64,000 nt of DNA from Persicaria tinctoria (taxonomy: Eukaryota; Streptophyta; Magnoliopsida; Caryophyllales; Polygonaceae). The notes beneath the pieces are model-generated. The model was not told the DNA's origin and searched no databases. It was given only the letters and a program-made list of their open reading frames with translations. Position numbers and translations under genes: made by a program. Of the stretch, positions 47,173-57,918 are shown piece after piece (the first letter of the stretch is position 1; each line of letters starts with the position of its first letter). Location: assembly GCA_037127255.1 (NCBI GenBank), contig JBANSL010000005.1:1-64000 (forward strand), read 5' to 3'.

Positions 47173-47509
47173 ATTACAAACCTCAGGGTACCACGCGAAC
47201 AGTGGCGGATCCAGAAATTGTTGTAAGGGGGCTGAAATTTTTTTTCTCATAAATGACGGTTTTGAAAGTTCGTGTTTAATATTATACCTATATACACCAT
47301 TGACATCTTTAGTCTTGCTTATATATTGAATGACACTAAAAACGTCACTAAATTGTTCAAGGAACCTACATCACTAACTGAAATCTAACAAATTCACAAA
47401 TTCATTCCCACAACCACAATTACAAACCACAATTCCGAGTCACAAATAGCCGGGGATTCACAAATCTATTTCTCACCACAACCACGAACCACAATTTCGA
47501 TTTTCAAAT

Positions 47510-47860
47510 CACAAAGCCACAAATTTATTTTCTCACAAATCACAAACCCTAATCGAAAATCCCCAAATTGATTCTCATTTCTCAAATCTCAACTCCACAA
47601 ATTTTAATCAAAATTGATTCACACTCAATCAATTCAACTTAAAAACAATCAAATTAAAAGGAAGAGGAAGAAAATTAACACAAAGCCACAAAATTATTTC
47701 TCACAAATCACAAACCCTAATCGAAAATCCCCAAATTGATTCTCATTTATCAAATCTCAACTCCACAAATTCTAATCAAAATTGATTCACATTCAATCCA
47801 TTCAACTTAAAAACAATCCAATTAAAAGGAAGAGGAAGAAAAATAACTTACCTTTTGAAG
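47510..47860. repeat. ~177 bp tandem duplication inside the hAT element
   Basis: The strings cacaaatcacaaaccctaat, cgaaaatccccaaattgatt and aattaaaaggaagaggaaga occur in the same order twice, ~177 bp apart, with few differences. Confidence 0.88.
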
Positions 47861-48154
47861 TTTAGATTGAGGATTGTTACGATTCGATTCAATTAAAAGG
47901 AAGAGGAAGAAAAATAACTTACCTTTTGAAGTTTAGATTGAGAGATTGTTACGATTCGATTCCCCTTCACTTAACAGGTCCGACCGAAGTGGAGATGACA
48001 TCAGCGTCGGCGGAGCAGTCGGAGGGAGAGGTGGCGGCGGTCGGCGGCTCGGAGAGCTTCTCACGGTCGCTTGCGTTGTCGCTGCTCTGTCGCTCTGGCG
48101 CAGATGCTGTCGATTGTAAGGATTTAAAAAAAAAAACAGATTCAACAAGAACAA

Positions 48155-48238
48155 AAAAAGGGGGAGCTGGGGGATTCGAACTGCAGAAGGCCTGCTCCCC
48201 TATTAAATTCATCTCGTGTCTTAACCGCTGAGCTAAAT
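48155..48238 (-). other. tRNA/SINE-like pol III block
   Basis: The minus strand has tagctcagcggttaag (A-box match) and, further on, gcagttcgaatcccc (B-box match), with a T-run (ctttttttgttc) soon after. The acceptor stem does not pair (minus 5' acgattt against 3' agctccc), so a functional tRNA is unlikely. It is best read as a tRNA-derived SINE remnant carried by the hAT element. Confidence 0.5.
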
Positions 48239-48554
48239 CGTTTTTGTGATATCATTCTACTTAGCTTTTATATATTACAAAATTAACAGATATATAAAAA
48301 TATACCTATACCCTTATTTTGACCAGCGGGGGGCTTCAGCCACCTCAAGCCCCCCCACAGATCCGCCACTGCACGCGAAATATGTAAAAGAGTTGTATAC
48401 CTCGCGAAAATTGCAATACTCCAGGGTTACCTCGCGAAATTTCCGTATTATAAATTAGGAAGAGACCAGGGGAGAAAAAAAAAATTCTTATTTAATTCAA
48501 CCTCAACTAAAGTTGTGGATTTAGGTTTCTTGATCCAGAGGTTATAGGTTGGCC

Positions 48555-49000
48555 GGTTTTGTGGTTTCTTTTTTTTTTTTTTGAAAAAATTCGAGGTCAG
48601 ACATATCTGAACCCCAAAGGTCGACAAATCGGCAGACGGATAACCGTATAAGCAAACATAAAAATACAAACAAGGTGCAAAGAACATGCCAGAACTCTAC
48701 AAAAGCAAAGCAAAACACGGATAATCCGAACAAGACGAGGACGTAGACGAAAGACGAAGCAAAGCACAGCCCTGAAGCAGCACCGTAGGTCAGCGGCACA
48801 TCAAAAGTCACATGTGGGCAGTGAAGACGAACCTCCAAGGAACCATTCTTCCGGAGAAAGGAGACGCCTCGATACACACTACCACGACCCCAGCCTATCC
48901 CGACTCCAACTGCCAGAACCCCATCAAACGGAAAAGAAAGTCCTAACACGCCAAACGTAGAGCCACACAAAGCCAGAGTCAAGTGCACCAAAAACCCAAT
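48555..49000 (-). mobile_element. LINE-like 3' end with A-tail, minus strand
   Basis: A run of 16 T at ~48567-48583 (A-tail on the minus strand) closes a GC-richer segment with a long but domain-free minus-strand frame (48991-48542), typical of a LINE 3' UTR. No matching TSD was found. No protein motif supports a function. Confidence 0.45.
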
Positions 49001-49920
49001 CGGGAATTATGCAAACCCCACTGGGAAAAATATATTTTACCAATAAGAGGTTATTTATTGCAAATACAAAGGTATAAATATAAATAGTTTTTTATTTAAT
49101 CCACCCCTTATACTTATTATTTTAGAAGCAGACTCTTTGTAAAAGAATGAGCCACGTGTCCTCCTTCTCTGAGCAAAAATAAAAAACAGTTTTCAATATC
49201 TCACCCACCCCACGTTCTCTCTTTAACCGTTTTCCCTCTCTCCTCTTTGAGCATCGGCACTCAGTTTATGGATTGCTCCTAATACCAATCAGTTTCCTAT
49301 CCATTACTCACGTTCTCCATTCTACCTTTTTCAGAGAGGATGAAGAACCGACCAAAGAGCGTTGCTCCACCATCAATGATTCCAACAAATCTCCCATGTC
49401 ATGCGCCGCCATCTCTCGCCCAGTTGGAGCCTCACCGGAAATCTTCACCATCGGGTAATATCGATCTCTTCTACCGTCGTTAATCTCCTCTGTAGGCAAA
49501 GTTTTGATTTCATGGATTTTGCATTTTCTTATCCCCTTCTTTATTTGTTGTAGCCTGATGTCGGCGCAAGGTGAGAGAACCGACCAAGGTTGCGAGAGAT
49601 GCCCTAGACGATGGCTAGAGGATTCAAAGTAACATCTGCACCTATTCATGACTCGGAGGCGGCACTGATGGAACTACATCGCTAAGTATGTAATTGAATT
49701 TGTTTTGATGTTTTTAATTAGGGTTTTGTTGGTTGTTATTGGGGATTTTGATTTCAATCAAGTATTTTGCGAAAATTAGGGTTTGATTTGGTTGAAATTA
49801 AGGATTTCGAATTTAAGCTAAAGCATTTTTGGAACATTTAGGGTTTGGTTTGGTTCCATTTGAGTTTTCATTTAGAATTTTCTTAACAAGTTTATTTCAC
49901 CTACACTTTTGCGGTCTCGG
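49001..49920. other. Intergenic DNA with a 5'-exon-like segment
   Basis: A leader-like stretch (cctccttctctgagc, cgttttccctctctcctct) is followed by a short frame (MKNRPKSVAPPSMIPTNLP, 49339 on) ending at a donor-like gggtaat. No domain is recognised. It may be a captured 5' exon belonging with the PPR fragment downstream. Confidence 0.3.
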
Positions 49921-49929
49921 CTTTTGGGG

Positions 49930-50165
49930 CAGATTAGTGCGAGAAGATTAGCATGATGCTTCATTCACATGTGATTGTTGATGGATTTGATGTCAATGTA
50001 TTTGTTGGGTTTGTGGCTATTGATATGCATCTAAATTTCTCCAAAGTTGGGTTTGCCCACAAGATGTTCGACAATATGCCTGAAAGGGATATTGTTTTGT
50101 GGAACACAATTTTTAGGGGTTTTTAGGAACTGCTGCTATATTGATTCAATCTAATTGTTTGTCAA
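49930..50165 (+). pseudogene. Pentatricopeptide-repeat (PPR) gene fragment
   Basis: The frame reads HSHVIVDGFDVNVFVGFVAI, DMHLNFSKVGFAHKMFDNMP and ERDIVLWNTIFRGF. This is the pattern of PLS-class PPR proteins (xDMYxKxGxxxxARKVFDxMPERDxVxWNTMISG). A stop follows directly and only about one and a half repeats are present, without start or C-terminal E/DYW domain. It is a broken fragment, about 0.8 kb upstream of the STICHEL-like fragments. Confidence 0.75.
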
Positions 50166-50888
50166 ATATTGTTGGCTTCTTAGATAACAAAGAGGGGTTG
50201 GTGTGATGAAAAAAATCCATCATTCTGTCTTTGATGTTGTTCGTTTACTTTACTGACTTGATGTTGATGTTGTTCGTTTACTTTACTTACTTGGTCATGG
50301 ATGTGGTCTTGTAGAGATACTTGATTTTTCTGATTTTCTCTCTCCCACTTCAGAGGAAGAATCCTTGCGAAATTCAACCATAGATTATGGGTGTGTATGG
50401 TAAAAATATAAACAAGTTAAAAGTGTAAAAATTTTAACTGTTAAAAAAATAAACGGGTTTAAACGGTGTATGGGAACAACAAATAAGCTTTAGTCAGTTA
50501 AAAAAAGGGTTTATAAATAAGCTGCAGATTGAAGCTTATTTTGAGGTTTATATTCCATAATTACTATTTTACCCCTTCTCTTTTATCTTATTCGGGTTGA
50601 AAGTACCACAATACCCCTCATAAAAACCAAATAAACTCCACTTTTTACAAATAAACTGTTTTTCGCCCCATACGGAGTTTATATTTTTTCATAAATTTTT
50701 AACTACTTTTACCAACAGTTTATAAATTTTTACCCTGTTTATAATTTTAGTCGGTTTATTAACCTCTTCCCATACGAACCCTATGTCTTTGATGTTATCA
50801 AGTATATATGGCCTAATTTTTTAAGACATGGGCATCGCTTCCTCTTCATGATATTTTTTAAGATGTTCTTCTGAGCACTAAAGATGTT

Positions 50889-51030
50889 GAAATTGTAAGT
50901 AGATTGCATCAGATAGCAGCCCAAGAGAACTTGGATGTTGAACCTGATGCACTGGAGTTGTTTACTATGCTAGAGCAGTTGAGTTTGTTGGGGAAAGGGA
51001 TCACTGCTACTCTTGTGAATGAACTTGTGA
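50889..51030 (+). pseudogene. STICHEL/DnaX-like gene fragment, copy 1
   Basis: In frame: DVEIVSRLHQIAAQENLDVE, PDALELFTM, LEQLSLLGKGITATLVNELV. This is the segment after the AAA+ core in plant STICHEL-like proteins (related to DNA polymerase III gamma/tau). Relative to copy 2 it lacks 36 bp between two actatg words, an in-frame deletion that removes the ANGSLRDVET part. There is no start, P-loop or upstream exon. Confidence 0.75.
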
Positions 51031-51380
51031 GTTGTGGTTCCTATAAGCTTTCTTTATCCTTCCATTTATAACTGTTGAATATTACCCAGATTAATCGAAG
51101 TAGAACGTACTTGCTACTGATTTTGATTGTTGAGAAACAAAAAAAATAACCTAATCTTATTGTTTTGGAAGGCAAAAAAAGGTTGGAAATTTAGTAAATC
51201 ATGTTGTTGTATACATAATTTGCATTCATTGTCTTTTTCTTTCATTCTATAGATTGATTGAAGATGATTTTTCCCTTAGTGTCTCACTATCAGGTATGTT
51301 CTCATATGTTGCTGATTTTTTTGCCATCTCCTTATTTCCTCCCTGTTTTTTTGTTGCTGTTTTGTAACCTATGTTGCTGG

Positions 51381-51545
51381 CCAAGAGAACTTGGATGTTG
51401 AACCTGATGCACTGGAGTTGTTTACTATGAATGTTGTTTACTATGAATGCTAATGGTTCACTTCGAGATGTAGAAACTATGCTAGAGCAGTTGAGTTTGT
51501 TGGGGAAAGGGATCACTACTACTCTTGTGAATGAACTTGTGAGTC
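51381..51545 (+). pseudogene. STICHEL/DnaX-like gene fragment, copy 2
   Basis: This copy repeats the NLDVEPDALELFTM start, then has a local duplication of ttgtttactatgaatg. It continues MNANGSLRDVETMLEQLSLL and GKGITTTLVNELV, keeping the GSLRDxExxLEQLSLLG signature of DnaX/STICHEL proteins. The local duplication shifts the frame, so it is not expressible as one piece. Confidence 0.75.
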
Positions 51546-51889
51546 GTGGTTCCTATAAGCTTTCTTTAGCCTTCCATTTATAACTGTTGAATATTACCCA
51601 GATTAATCGAAGTAGAACGTACTTGCTACTGATTTTGATTGTTGAGAAACAAAAAAAAAAACCTAATCTTATTGTTTTGGAAGGCAAAAAAAGGTTGGAA
51701 ATTTAGTAAATCATGTTGTTGTATACATAATTTGCATTCATTGTCTTTTTCTTTCATTTTGTAGATTGATTGAAGATGATTTTCCCCTTAGTGTCTCACT
51801 ATCAGGTATGTTCTCATATGTTGCTGATTTTTTTTGCCATCTCCTTATTTCCTCCCTGTTTTTTTTTGTTGTTTTGTAACTTATGTTGC

Positions 51890-51960
51890 TGGCTAAGAGA
51901 ACTTGGATGTTGAACCTGATGCACTGGAGTTGTTTACTATGATTGTTGTTTTCTATGAAC
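51890..51960 (+). pseudogene. STICHEL/DnaX-like gene fragment, copy 3 (start only)
   Basis: The gagaacttggatgttgaacc and gatgcactggagttgtttac strings appear a third time and then diverge after ttactatgattgttgttttc. Only the first ~20 codons of the unit remain. Confidence 0.75.
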
Positions 51961-53408
51961 GCAATTTTTTGCCGTTTGGTTACATTTGGAATATATGGAC
52001 TCCCATGGTAACATGTCGCACCTTAAAACCGTCACAATGATGAATCCATAGTTTTATCTCAGCACGTTTCACAACCATGGTATGAAATAGTTAATGGGCA
52101 TGAAATACATTTTTTAATGTCTAATACTTTAAGATTATAAAAACCTATAAATTTATTGCGGTGAGGTTTTGTAATAACTACAGGGGATCTTTTATTTGTT
52201 TTAATTAATTTGGGTGCTTCAATCATTGTTACTTTGATCAACTTTTCATCTACATTCTTCTTATCTTGAATTTGGCATTATGTCTCACTACAGGTTGTGA
52301 TTCTGGGCTCAAATAACATAAACCATCAAGAGGGTTTGAAGGCTCTTTCTTAGGCGAATAACTACAATGTGAAAAGAAGTGTGAAAGCGAGGTTGCTTGG
52401 TAAAATTCGTTGAGGGAATTCAATCAGTTTGGTGAACTATATCGAGAATCTATGGCTGCAACCTCTACTGAAAAGAGATCGAGGTCGCCGAGACAAAAAG
52501 GATTCGCACCAAAGGGAAGAATCTCATCAAGAAGGGTGATGCCGGTGGGGTTAGATGTTGGATATCTATGTAGGTGGTCGTCCTTGCTCGAGATCTAGGT
52601 TGCTTTCCTATCCAGAAAAGCTCTTATCCTCTCCTTCAGGGCACCCTTCCTATGTAAATCAGTAACTTTGATTGTTTATAGTTGCTTGAGATTTGTAATT
52701 TTCCCTTTTTCAAGTGCTTGTAGTTGCTTAGTGTTGATTTCAATTTAGGTTTTGAGGAATTAATGTGAATCTTCACAATTGTTATATGTGATTTATAAAA
52801 TTTGTAGTCTCAGTTCAACAACACCACTTGAATTGGAATACCACTTGATCGGGTACAAATTCGGTGAATGGTGCATTTAATTGGAGTTTAAAAGGAACCT
52901 ATAAACAACTTTCTATTATAGAATGAAACTTTAATTAAATTTTCATGTCCTAAAATGCAGACATTATTTTATTTTTTCCCAATGATTTAGCTTTGTCTGT
53001 TTAATACTCTGTTTTTTAATATAACAACCATGAGAGCAGTAATGGTGGCTGAATTGTTAAAATATTTGGGGATAACGAAAATTAATTGTCAAGTCCTTAT
53101 GTTTCATGCAGTGAGGAGATACTTTTTTATGGGGTTTATAATGACAATAATATTGAATCACAAATCATAGTTCAGTTACCCTTTTAATTTTTACTTCATT
53201 TCTGAATTTTGCTCTTTTGGATTGTGATTTGATTCCATTAATCTTAGATGTTACTTGGATTTGAGTTGGGTTTTGATTGGTACATTGATTCCTCTTTGTT
53301 TGCTCAGATATGTTCAACAAACTGGTAAAGGGTGTGAAAGGCGATGTGTCTATTGCTCAGGTTTGTTTGTCTGTTTCCATTTTAATGAATTCATCTCTTT
53401 ATTTTACA
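51961..53408. other. AT-rich DNA with unrecognised exon-like pieces
   Basis: A plus-strand block at ~52290-52600 (frame with RSVKARLLGKIR and, in another frame, ATSTEKRSRSPRQKGF) and a short acceptor-donor bounded piece at ~53309-53360 (MFNKLVKGVKGDVSIAQ) look like further captured exons. I do not recognise the source genes. The rest shows nothing definite. Confidence 0.3.
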
Positions 53409-53409
53409 T

Positions 53410-53890
53410 GTATAATGTGAAATATATTATGGTGATAAACATCATGTTTCAATATTAAATACAATAATAATAATAATACAAAATCAAACAATTTAAAACA
53501 TCTTAAAATAAATCGTCTGTTATAGATCAATTTGAAATAATTGGATTCCCATCAAAACACACACAACCCTAAAACGAATAAAAACATAAATCATTTATTT
53601 TATTCAGCTTGATTCACATGCATGGTGTGAATTATATTATGGCGAGGAAAATCAGATTTCAATATTAAATACAATAGGAATATGAAATACCAAAAATTAA
53701 AAATATCTAATGTCTAATAGTCTATTATAGGTTAAAATGTAATAATTGGACTCCGATTAAAATCACACATGATCTTCAAATGAGTAAAAACATAAATCAT
53801 TTATTTTATACAGTCCGTTTCACATGCACGGTGTGAAATATATTATGGTTAAGAAAATAAGTTTTCAATATTAAATACAATAGGGAAAAA
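53410..53890. repeat. ~210 bp tandem repeat, about 2.3 copies
   Basis: The strings acatgcatggtgtgaattat/tgcacggtgtgaaatatatt, tttcaatattaaatacaata and gtaaaaacataaatcattta recur at ~210 bp spacing (near 53410, 53625 and 53830). Copies are ~80-85 per cent alike by eye. No coding sequence is present. Confidence 0.8.
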
Positions 53891-53952
53891 AAAAATCACA
53901 AATACTTGATGCTCAACCCGTCATATATCTAAGCTTGTGATAGAGTTTTGAC

Positions 53953-54053
53953 AACCATTCCGGAATGGCTCACCGAAAAGAATTTGTGGGTAGTACCCAT
54001 AGGTCCCCGGTTCGAACCTTGGAATTGACTGCTCTTTATTTACCAATTCAAGG
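53953..54053 (+). mobile_element. tRNA-like SINE, ~101 bp, with 14-bp TSD
   Basis: The exact direct repeat gatagagttttgac at 53939-53952 and 54054-54067 brackets the element. It starts aaccattccggaatggctca, has ccggttcgaacc as B box, gtgggtagtacccat in the middle, and ends accaattcaagg with no A-tail. It is the same family as the minus-strand copy at 28910-29005, with scattered differences, so two independent insertions define its ends. Confidence 0.88.
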
Positions 54054-54067
54054 GATAGAGTTTTGAC

Positions 54068-55873
54068 GAGGGTTCCAAGCTCAAAATATTAGAATCTTGA
54101 ATATTTTGTGTTTAGTAAATGTTTGTCTTGATTTTTAATTTGCTTTCTATTTTTTCTCTAAGTCGATCTATTGAATTTTGGTGCTCATTAATCTATCTCT
54201 TCATAAATTGCAAATTTTTATTATTGAGGTTGTGACTCCTTTTTTAGAGAGATCAGATATGTGCTTTCTTTCTCTTAAAAGTTGCAGTTTTACCATTGCC
54301 CCTAATATGTGATGTTTAACTTAAGGGTGCTCGGAACTCTAAAGTTTCCAGTATTCATTTTGCACTTACAACCCTAAAAAGGACTGATCTTTACCCACCC
54401 TTAATTCACAAACATCAAATACGCGTTGCCTAAATACAATAGGAATATTAGGTGACAAGAAAATTTCAAATAACAACAGGTCAACATGACAAGAAGTATG
54501 AGCAATATGTTAGTAGTAAATTGACGTGTTGAATATTTTATTTATACGTCAAACTCGACCAAAAATATTATGAAAAAATACGAACAAGGTTCGGGAAAAG
54601 AACTAGTTTATTTTAATTTTAAATATAGTTTTAATATGCGATATAAATTCAATTATTTATTATTTTTGGTGTTTGGGTCAAATTTGGGCCCAAGGAATTG
54701 CCTTGGGCCCAAAGGACAGAAGTCGGGCCATATGGGTCAATGGAGAGCGAGAAGGGCCCGAAGAAAACTTTGGAACATGCATCGACAGAGATGCAGGCAG
54801 AAACAGCTCCGCCGACCGAAAACCACCAGCGACGACCGGGAGACACTGGGTGGACGAGCCGAGGGCAAACCAAGAGGGTTCAGGAGGCGGGAGACGCCGG
54901 TTCAGGAGGCGGGAGACGTCAGGTCAGGAGGCGGTATACCGTATACGCCATGGCTCCAATCGAGGGTATACGACGCACAGACGATTGGGGAAAGCCAGGC
55001 TGCTGGAGGTCGCGGCACCACGCACCAAGCCGGCGCATACAGGCGGCCGGAGCGCCACCAACATGAACGGTCGATGGGAGAAGCGATGGAAAGACAAGAG
55101 CTCTTTCCACAGATCCGGATTTGGCAATAGATGAAACGAGCGCGAAGAAGTCCGAGAACCACAAACACACACGAGACAAGGGTTTAATTTTTCCCGTGGA
55201 TTTTCCCGTCGGGTTCACCGTTTAAAACTCATGATTTCCTCCTATTTAATATAAAACTATAAGATATTATCAAAGTTATGTAAAATATATGATATAAATA
55301 TTACAAATAATATCTCATAAATGTAAATTATAAGGTAAAATTTAAAAGCGAAAGAAAAAATTTATTAACTTATGTAAGATTTAAACAAAAATGGAGATTT
55401 CGTACTCTCGCGGGGATTCCCCGTTGGGGCGGGGTCGGGTCAGGGTTCGGAACTATTATCCCCGTCACCATCACCATCCCCGCGCAGGAAATTAGTTTGA
55501 CCCCCATCCTCGTCCTCACACGGGAAATTACTTTGGCCCTCATCCTCGTCCCCATTCCCACGGCAGGGATTCCCCGTGAGGGTCGAGTAGTCCTTATCCC
55601 ATTACCATCCCCTAGTGTCTATGATGCTTGACTTTCCAAACCCTCTTCTTTGACATGAGAATCTTTCTCGTTTTGGTGCCTTGCTAAATGTTGTCACTAG
55701 CTTCCCCATCAGCGTCTTTTATCCGATTAATCAGACAACGTTTTGTTTGATATTTTAAAATCTTCTTTTTTCTATTAAAAAAGGGGGGAAGGAGGGGGAC
55801 TGGTGAAGCTCCAATGAGCTCATCTGATTCCCAAGCCGAGATTTGTTAGGTAAATGGGGACGCCTAAAACTAA
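54068..55873. other. Intergenic DNA with GC-rich repeat patches
   Basis: No gene is seen. 54690-55140 is a GC-richer block with several overlapping ORFs in all frames and a ~25-bp minisatellite (caggaggcgggagacg, three copies, 54875-54935). 55390-55610 is rich in cggggattcccc/atccccg words, a pattern seen in dispersed plant repeats. ORFs here have no domain and disagree between frames. Confidence 0.5.
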
Positions 55874-56301
55874 AGCACCTGCAACGCTCGTTTTTAAGAG
55901 GGTTTTTAAAGTGATATATTAATTTAATAATATGGGTGGATAGAGAAAGAAGAAGAAACGATAGATATTAGTTCTACCGTAGCAATTGAACAAGAATTGT
56001 TAAAAATGGCATTGTTCAAAGTTTTCTACTAATTTGTGGGACCACATGCATGGAAGATAGTTTTGTCATCATGTGAGTTGTGGGACCACAAGAAAGATGA
56101 CTTTGCCATCATGTGAACATGCATAGCATGAATAAGAACACGTGGAAGAGGAGTGAAGAGGGTTTTGCCATCATATTCATCCAAATACACTAATCGTGGG
56201 ACATTTTGATTTTGTTAACCATTTTCGGAGAAAATATATAAGAAGCACTCCCTATCTCCATCATCTCCATCTCCTTCATTACACCATTCTTCATCTTTGA
56301 G

Positions 56302-57490
56302 ATGGATTCAAACGATCCACAACATCCTTACAATTTTCAGGATTTTTCGTCAAACATTAATGAATCTCCAAACCCAAATCCTAAATATTTTTCCTCTCCT
56401 CAAAATTACACACATGATCAAAACTTCCCAAAATTTCAAGATAACTTAAATGTTCATCATCCCTCTTCAACTCAAACTTAACCATACCCTCTAATGTCTT
56501 CATCACATTCTCCCATTACCCCGGGATCTCAAGGGAGCTCTTCCCGGATGAATACATGAAGCCAAGGTGAAGCAGTTCCAAGTCTCAATGAGATTCAAGT
56601 TTCATCCCAGCATGCTACTCAAGGGAGAGCCAATCGTGGGAGATACGCTCGTAGAAGAGGCAGTCGTGGGAGAGCCACAACTGAAAGGGTAGCACGAGTC
56701 AAGTGGAATAAAGCTGAAGATTTGTTACTCATTAGTGGTTGGATTAACACCACCACTGGTTCTATAACAAATACTCAACAAACGGCGGGGGCTTTTTGGG
56801 AGAGAGTTGCAGAGTATTATGTCACCAATAAGGAGGAAGATTGGCCTGAAAGGATGCTCTCCATGATTAAACCAAGATGGAATAACATTTCATCCGCCGT
56901 CTCCAAATTCGTGGGAGCTTACACGTGTGTCAAAAATCACCAAGGTAGTTGGGAAAATGATTGTGATGTCATGAGGAATGCACACACTATTTACAAAGAC
57001 AACCACGAACATGACTTTTTGTTTGAGCATGCATGGCGTGAACTCATGACTGAACCGAAATTCCACAGATGGGTTGCATCAAATGCCGCATCCGTTGGAG
57101 GAGGCTCGAAGAGAAACCAAGATTAATGAATTTGGAGCTTACACATCTAGCGAAGGGTCAAGCACCAAGTCGAGTGCTTCTGGAAGTGAGAGTGCTCCAA
57201 TGAGGCCTGAAGGCATAAAGGAAGCAAAAAGAAAGGGCAAACAAGTTGTTGGGAGTTCAAGTGATCAAGCCACCAAAGATGATGCAGAGGCAGTGCAATT
57301 CTTTTTCGAGCAAACCGGCGAAAGGAACAGGGATTCAAATGCAGATAAGGTGAAAGCCGCTCATGATAACATGGTCGCGCATGAGGTTATGTTGCTTAAT
57401 AAGCTAATTATAGAGCCTAACCTCGAAGACTGGCAAATGAAATGCAAGGACGGTCTCATCAAAGAGTTGTTCCCGGACAACGATAACTAG
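56302..57490 (+). pseudogene. Harbinger ORF1, Myb/SANT-like protein (broken)
   Basis: An ATG at 56302 opens MDSNDPQHPYNFQDFS. Two in-frame stops follow (about 56479 and 56558). The frame then continues through an Arg/Gly-rich stretch into WNKAEDLLLISGWINTTTG and the trihelix-like core (FWERVAEYYVTNK, MIKPRWNNISSAVSKFVGAY). A 1-nt shift near 57115 moves the C-terminus (ETKINEFGAYTSSEGSSTKS, ending DGLIKELFPDNDN) to another frame. This matches the NAM-associated/Myb-like ORF1 of plant PIF/Harbinger elements, which binds the ends together with the transposase. Confidence 0.82.
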
Positions 57491-57918
57491 ATAAGTAAGA
57501 TTTGTGTGTTTGTTATTGTGGGTGCATGTGTTAAATTTCCCTAAGTAAAGCATCGCTTCACATTGTGGTTTGTTTGTTGATATCATTTCATGTCTTTTTT
57601 CCTCAAGTGAAGACTAGCTCCACAGTATTCCTATTATGTTATCTATGTTCTGCAAGGATTCCCTGCCGCAAATGCTTGAGACATTTATTTTCTCAATGAT
57701 CTGCATAGATTCTTTGCCACAAAAATCCAAAATGTATGGTTTCAATACTCTACACAGATGTTCTGCGAAGATGCTTAATGCTCTGCGAAGATGCTCTGTG
57801 ACATTTATGGTCTACATGATCTTCAAATATCATTTGCGAAGTAGTTTAAATACAAATAAAATCCTCTATTTTATATTATCCATTTCAACTTCTTTTAGTT
57901 ACCAAACAAAAACCTCTA

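Larger units (their letters stand above)
47200..48371. mobile_element. Non-autonomous hAT-type DNA transposon, 1172 bp
   Basis: The ends are CAGTGGCGGATC and its exact inverse, and the flanks carry the 8-bp direct repeat CACGCGAA (47192-47199 and 48372-48379), which fits hAT. No transposase is encoded. The interior holds a ~177-bp tandem duplication (47510-47860), a further ~60-bp duplication (ggaagaggaagaaaaataac to ~47940) and a tRNA-like block. The right subterminal zone is C-rich (aagcccccccacag), facing aaggggg on the left. Confidence 0.9.
50921..51960. repeat. Direct repeats of ~460-512 bp carrying the STICHEL-like fragment
   Basis: The unit starting gagaacttggatgttgaacc occurs at 50925, 51385 and 51897. 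It includes the coding fragment, intron-like DNA with agattgattgaagatgattt and cttagtgtctcactatcagg, and tcctccctgttttttt. Spacing differs (460 and 512 bp) because copy 1 has a deletion and copy 2 an extra small duplication. Confidence 0.9.

Noticed and set aside
48155..48238. Functional tRNA gene on the minus strand
   Set aside because: Boxes match, but the acceptor stem is unpaired and the block is embedded in a hAT element.
48542..48991. 149-codon minus-strand ORF as a membrane protein
   Set aside because: The hydrophobic reading comes from a T/G-rich LINE-like 3' end next to an A-tail; no known motif.
54570..55218. Several ORFs of 88-186 codons in a GC-rich block
   Set aside because: Open in nearly every frame and on both strands because of composition and a minisatellite; no domain.
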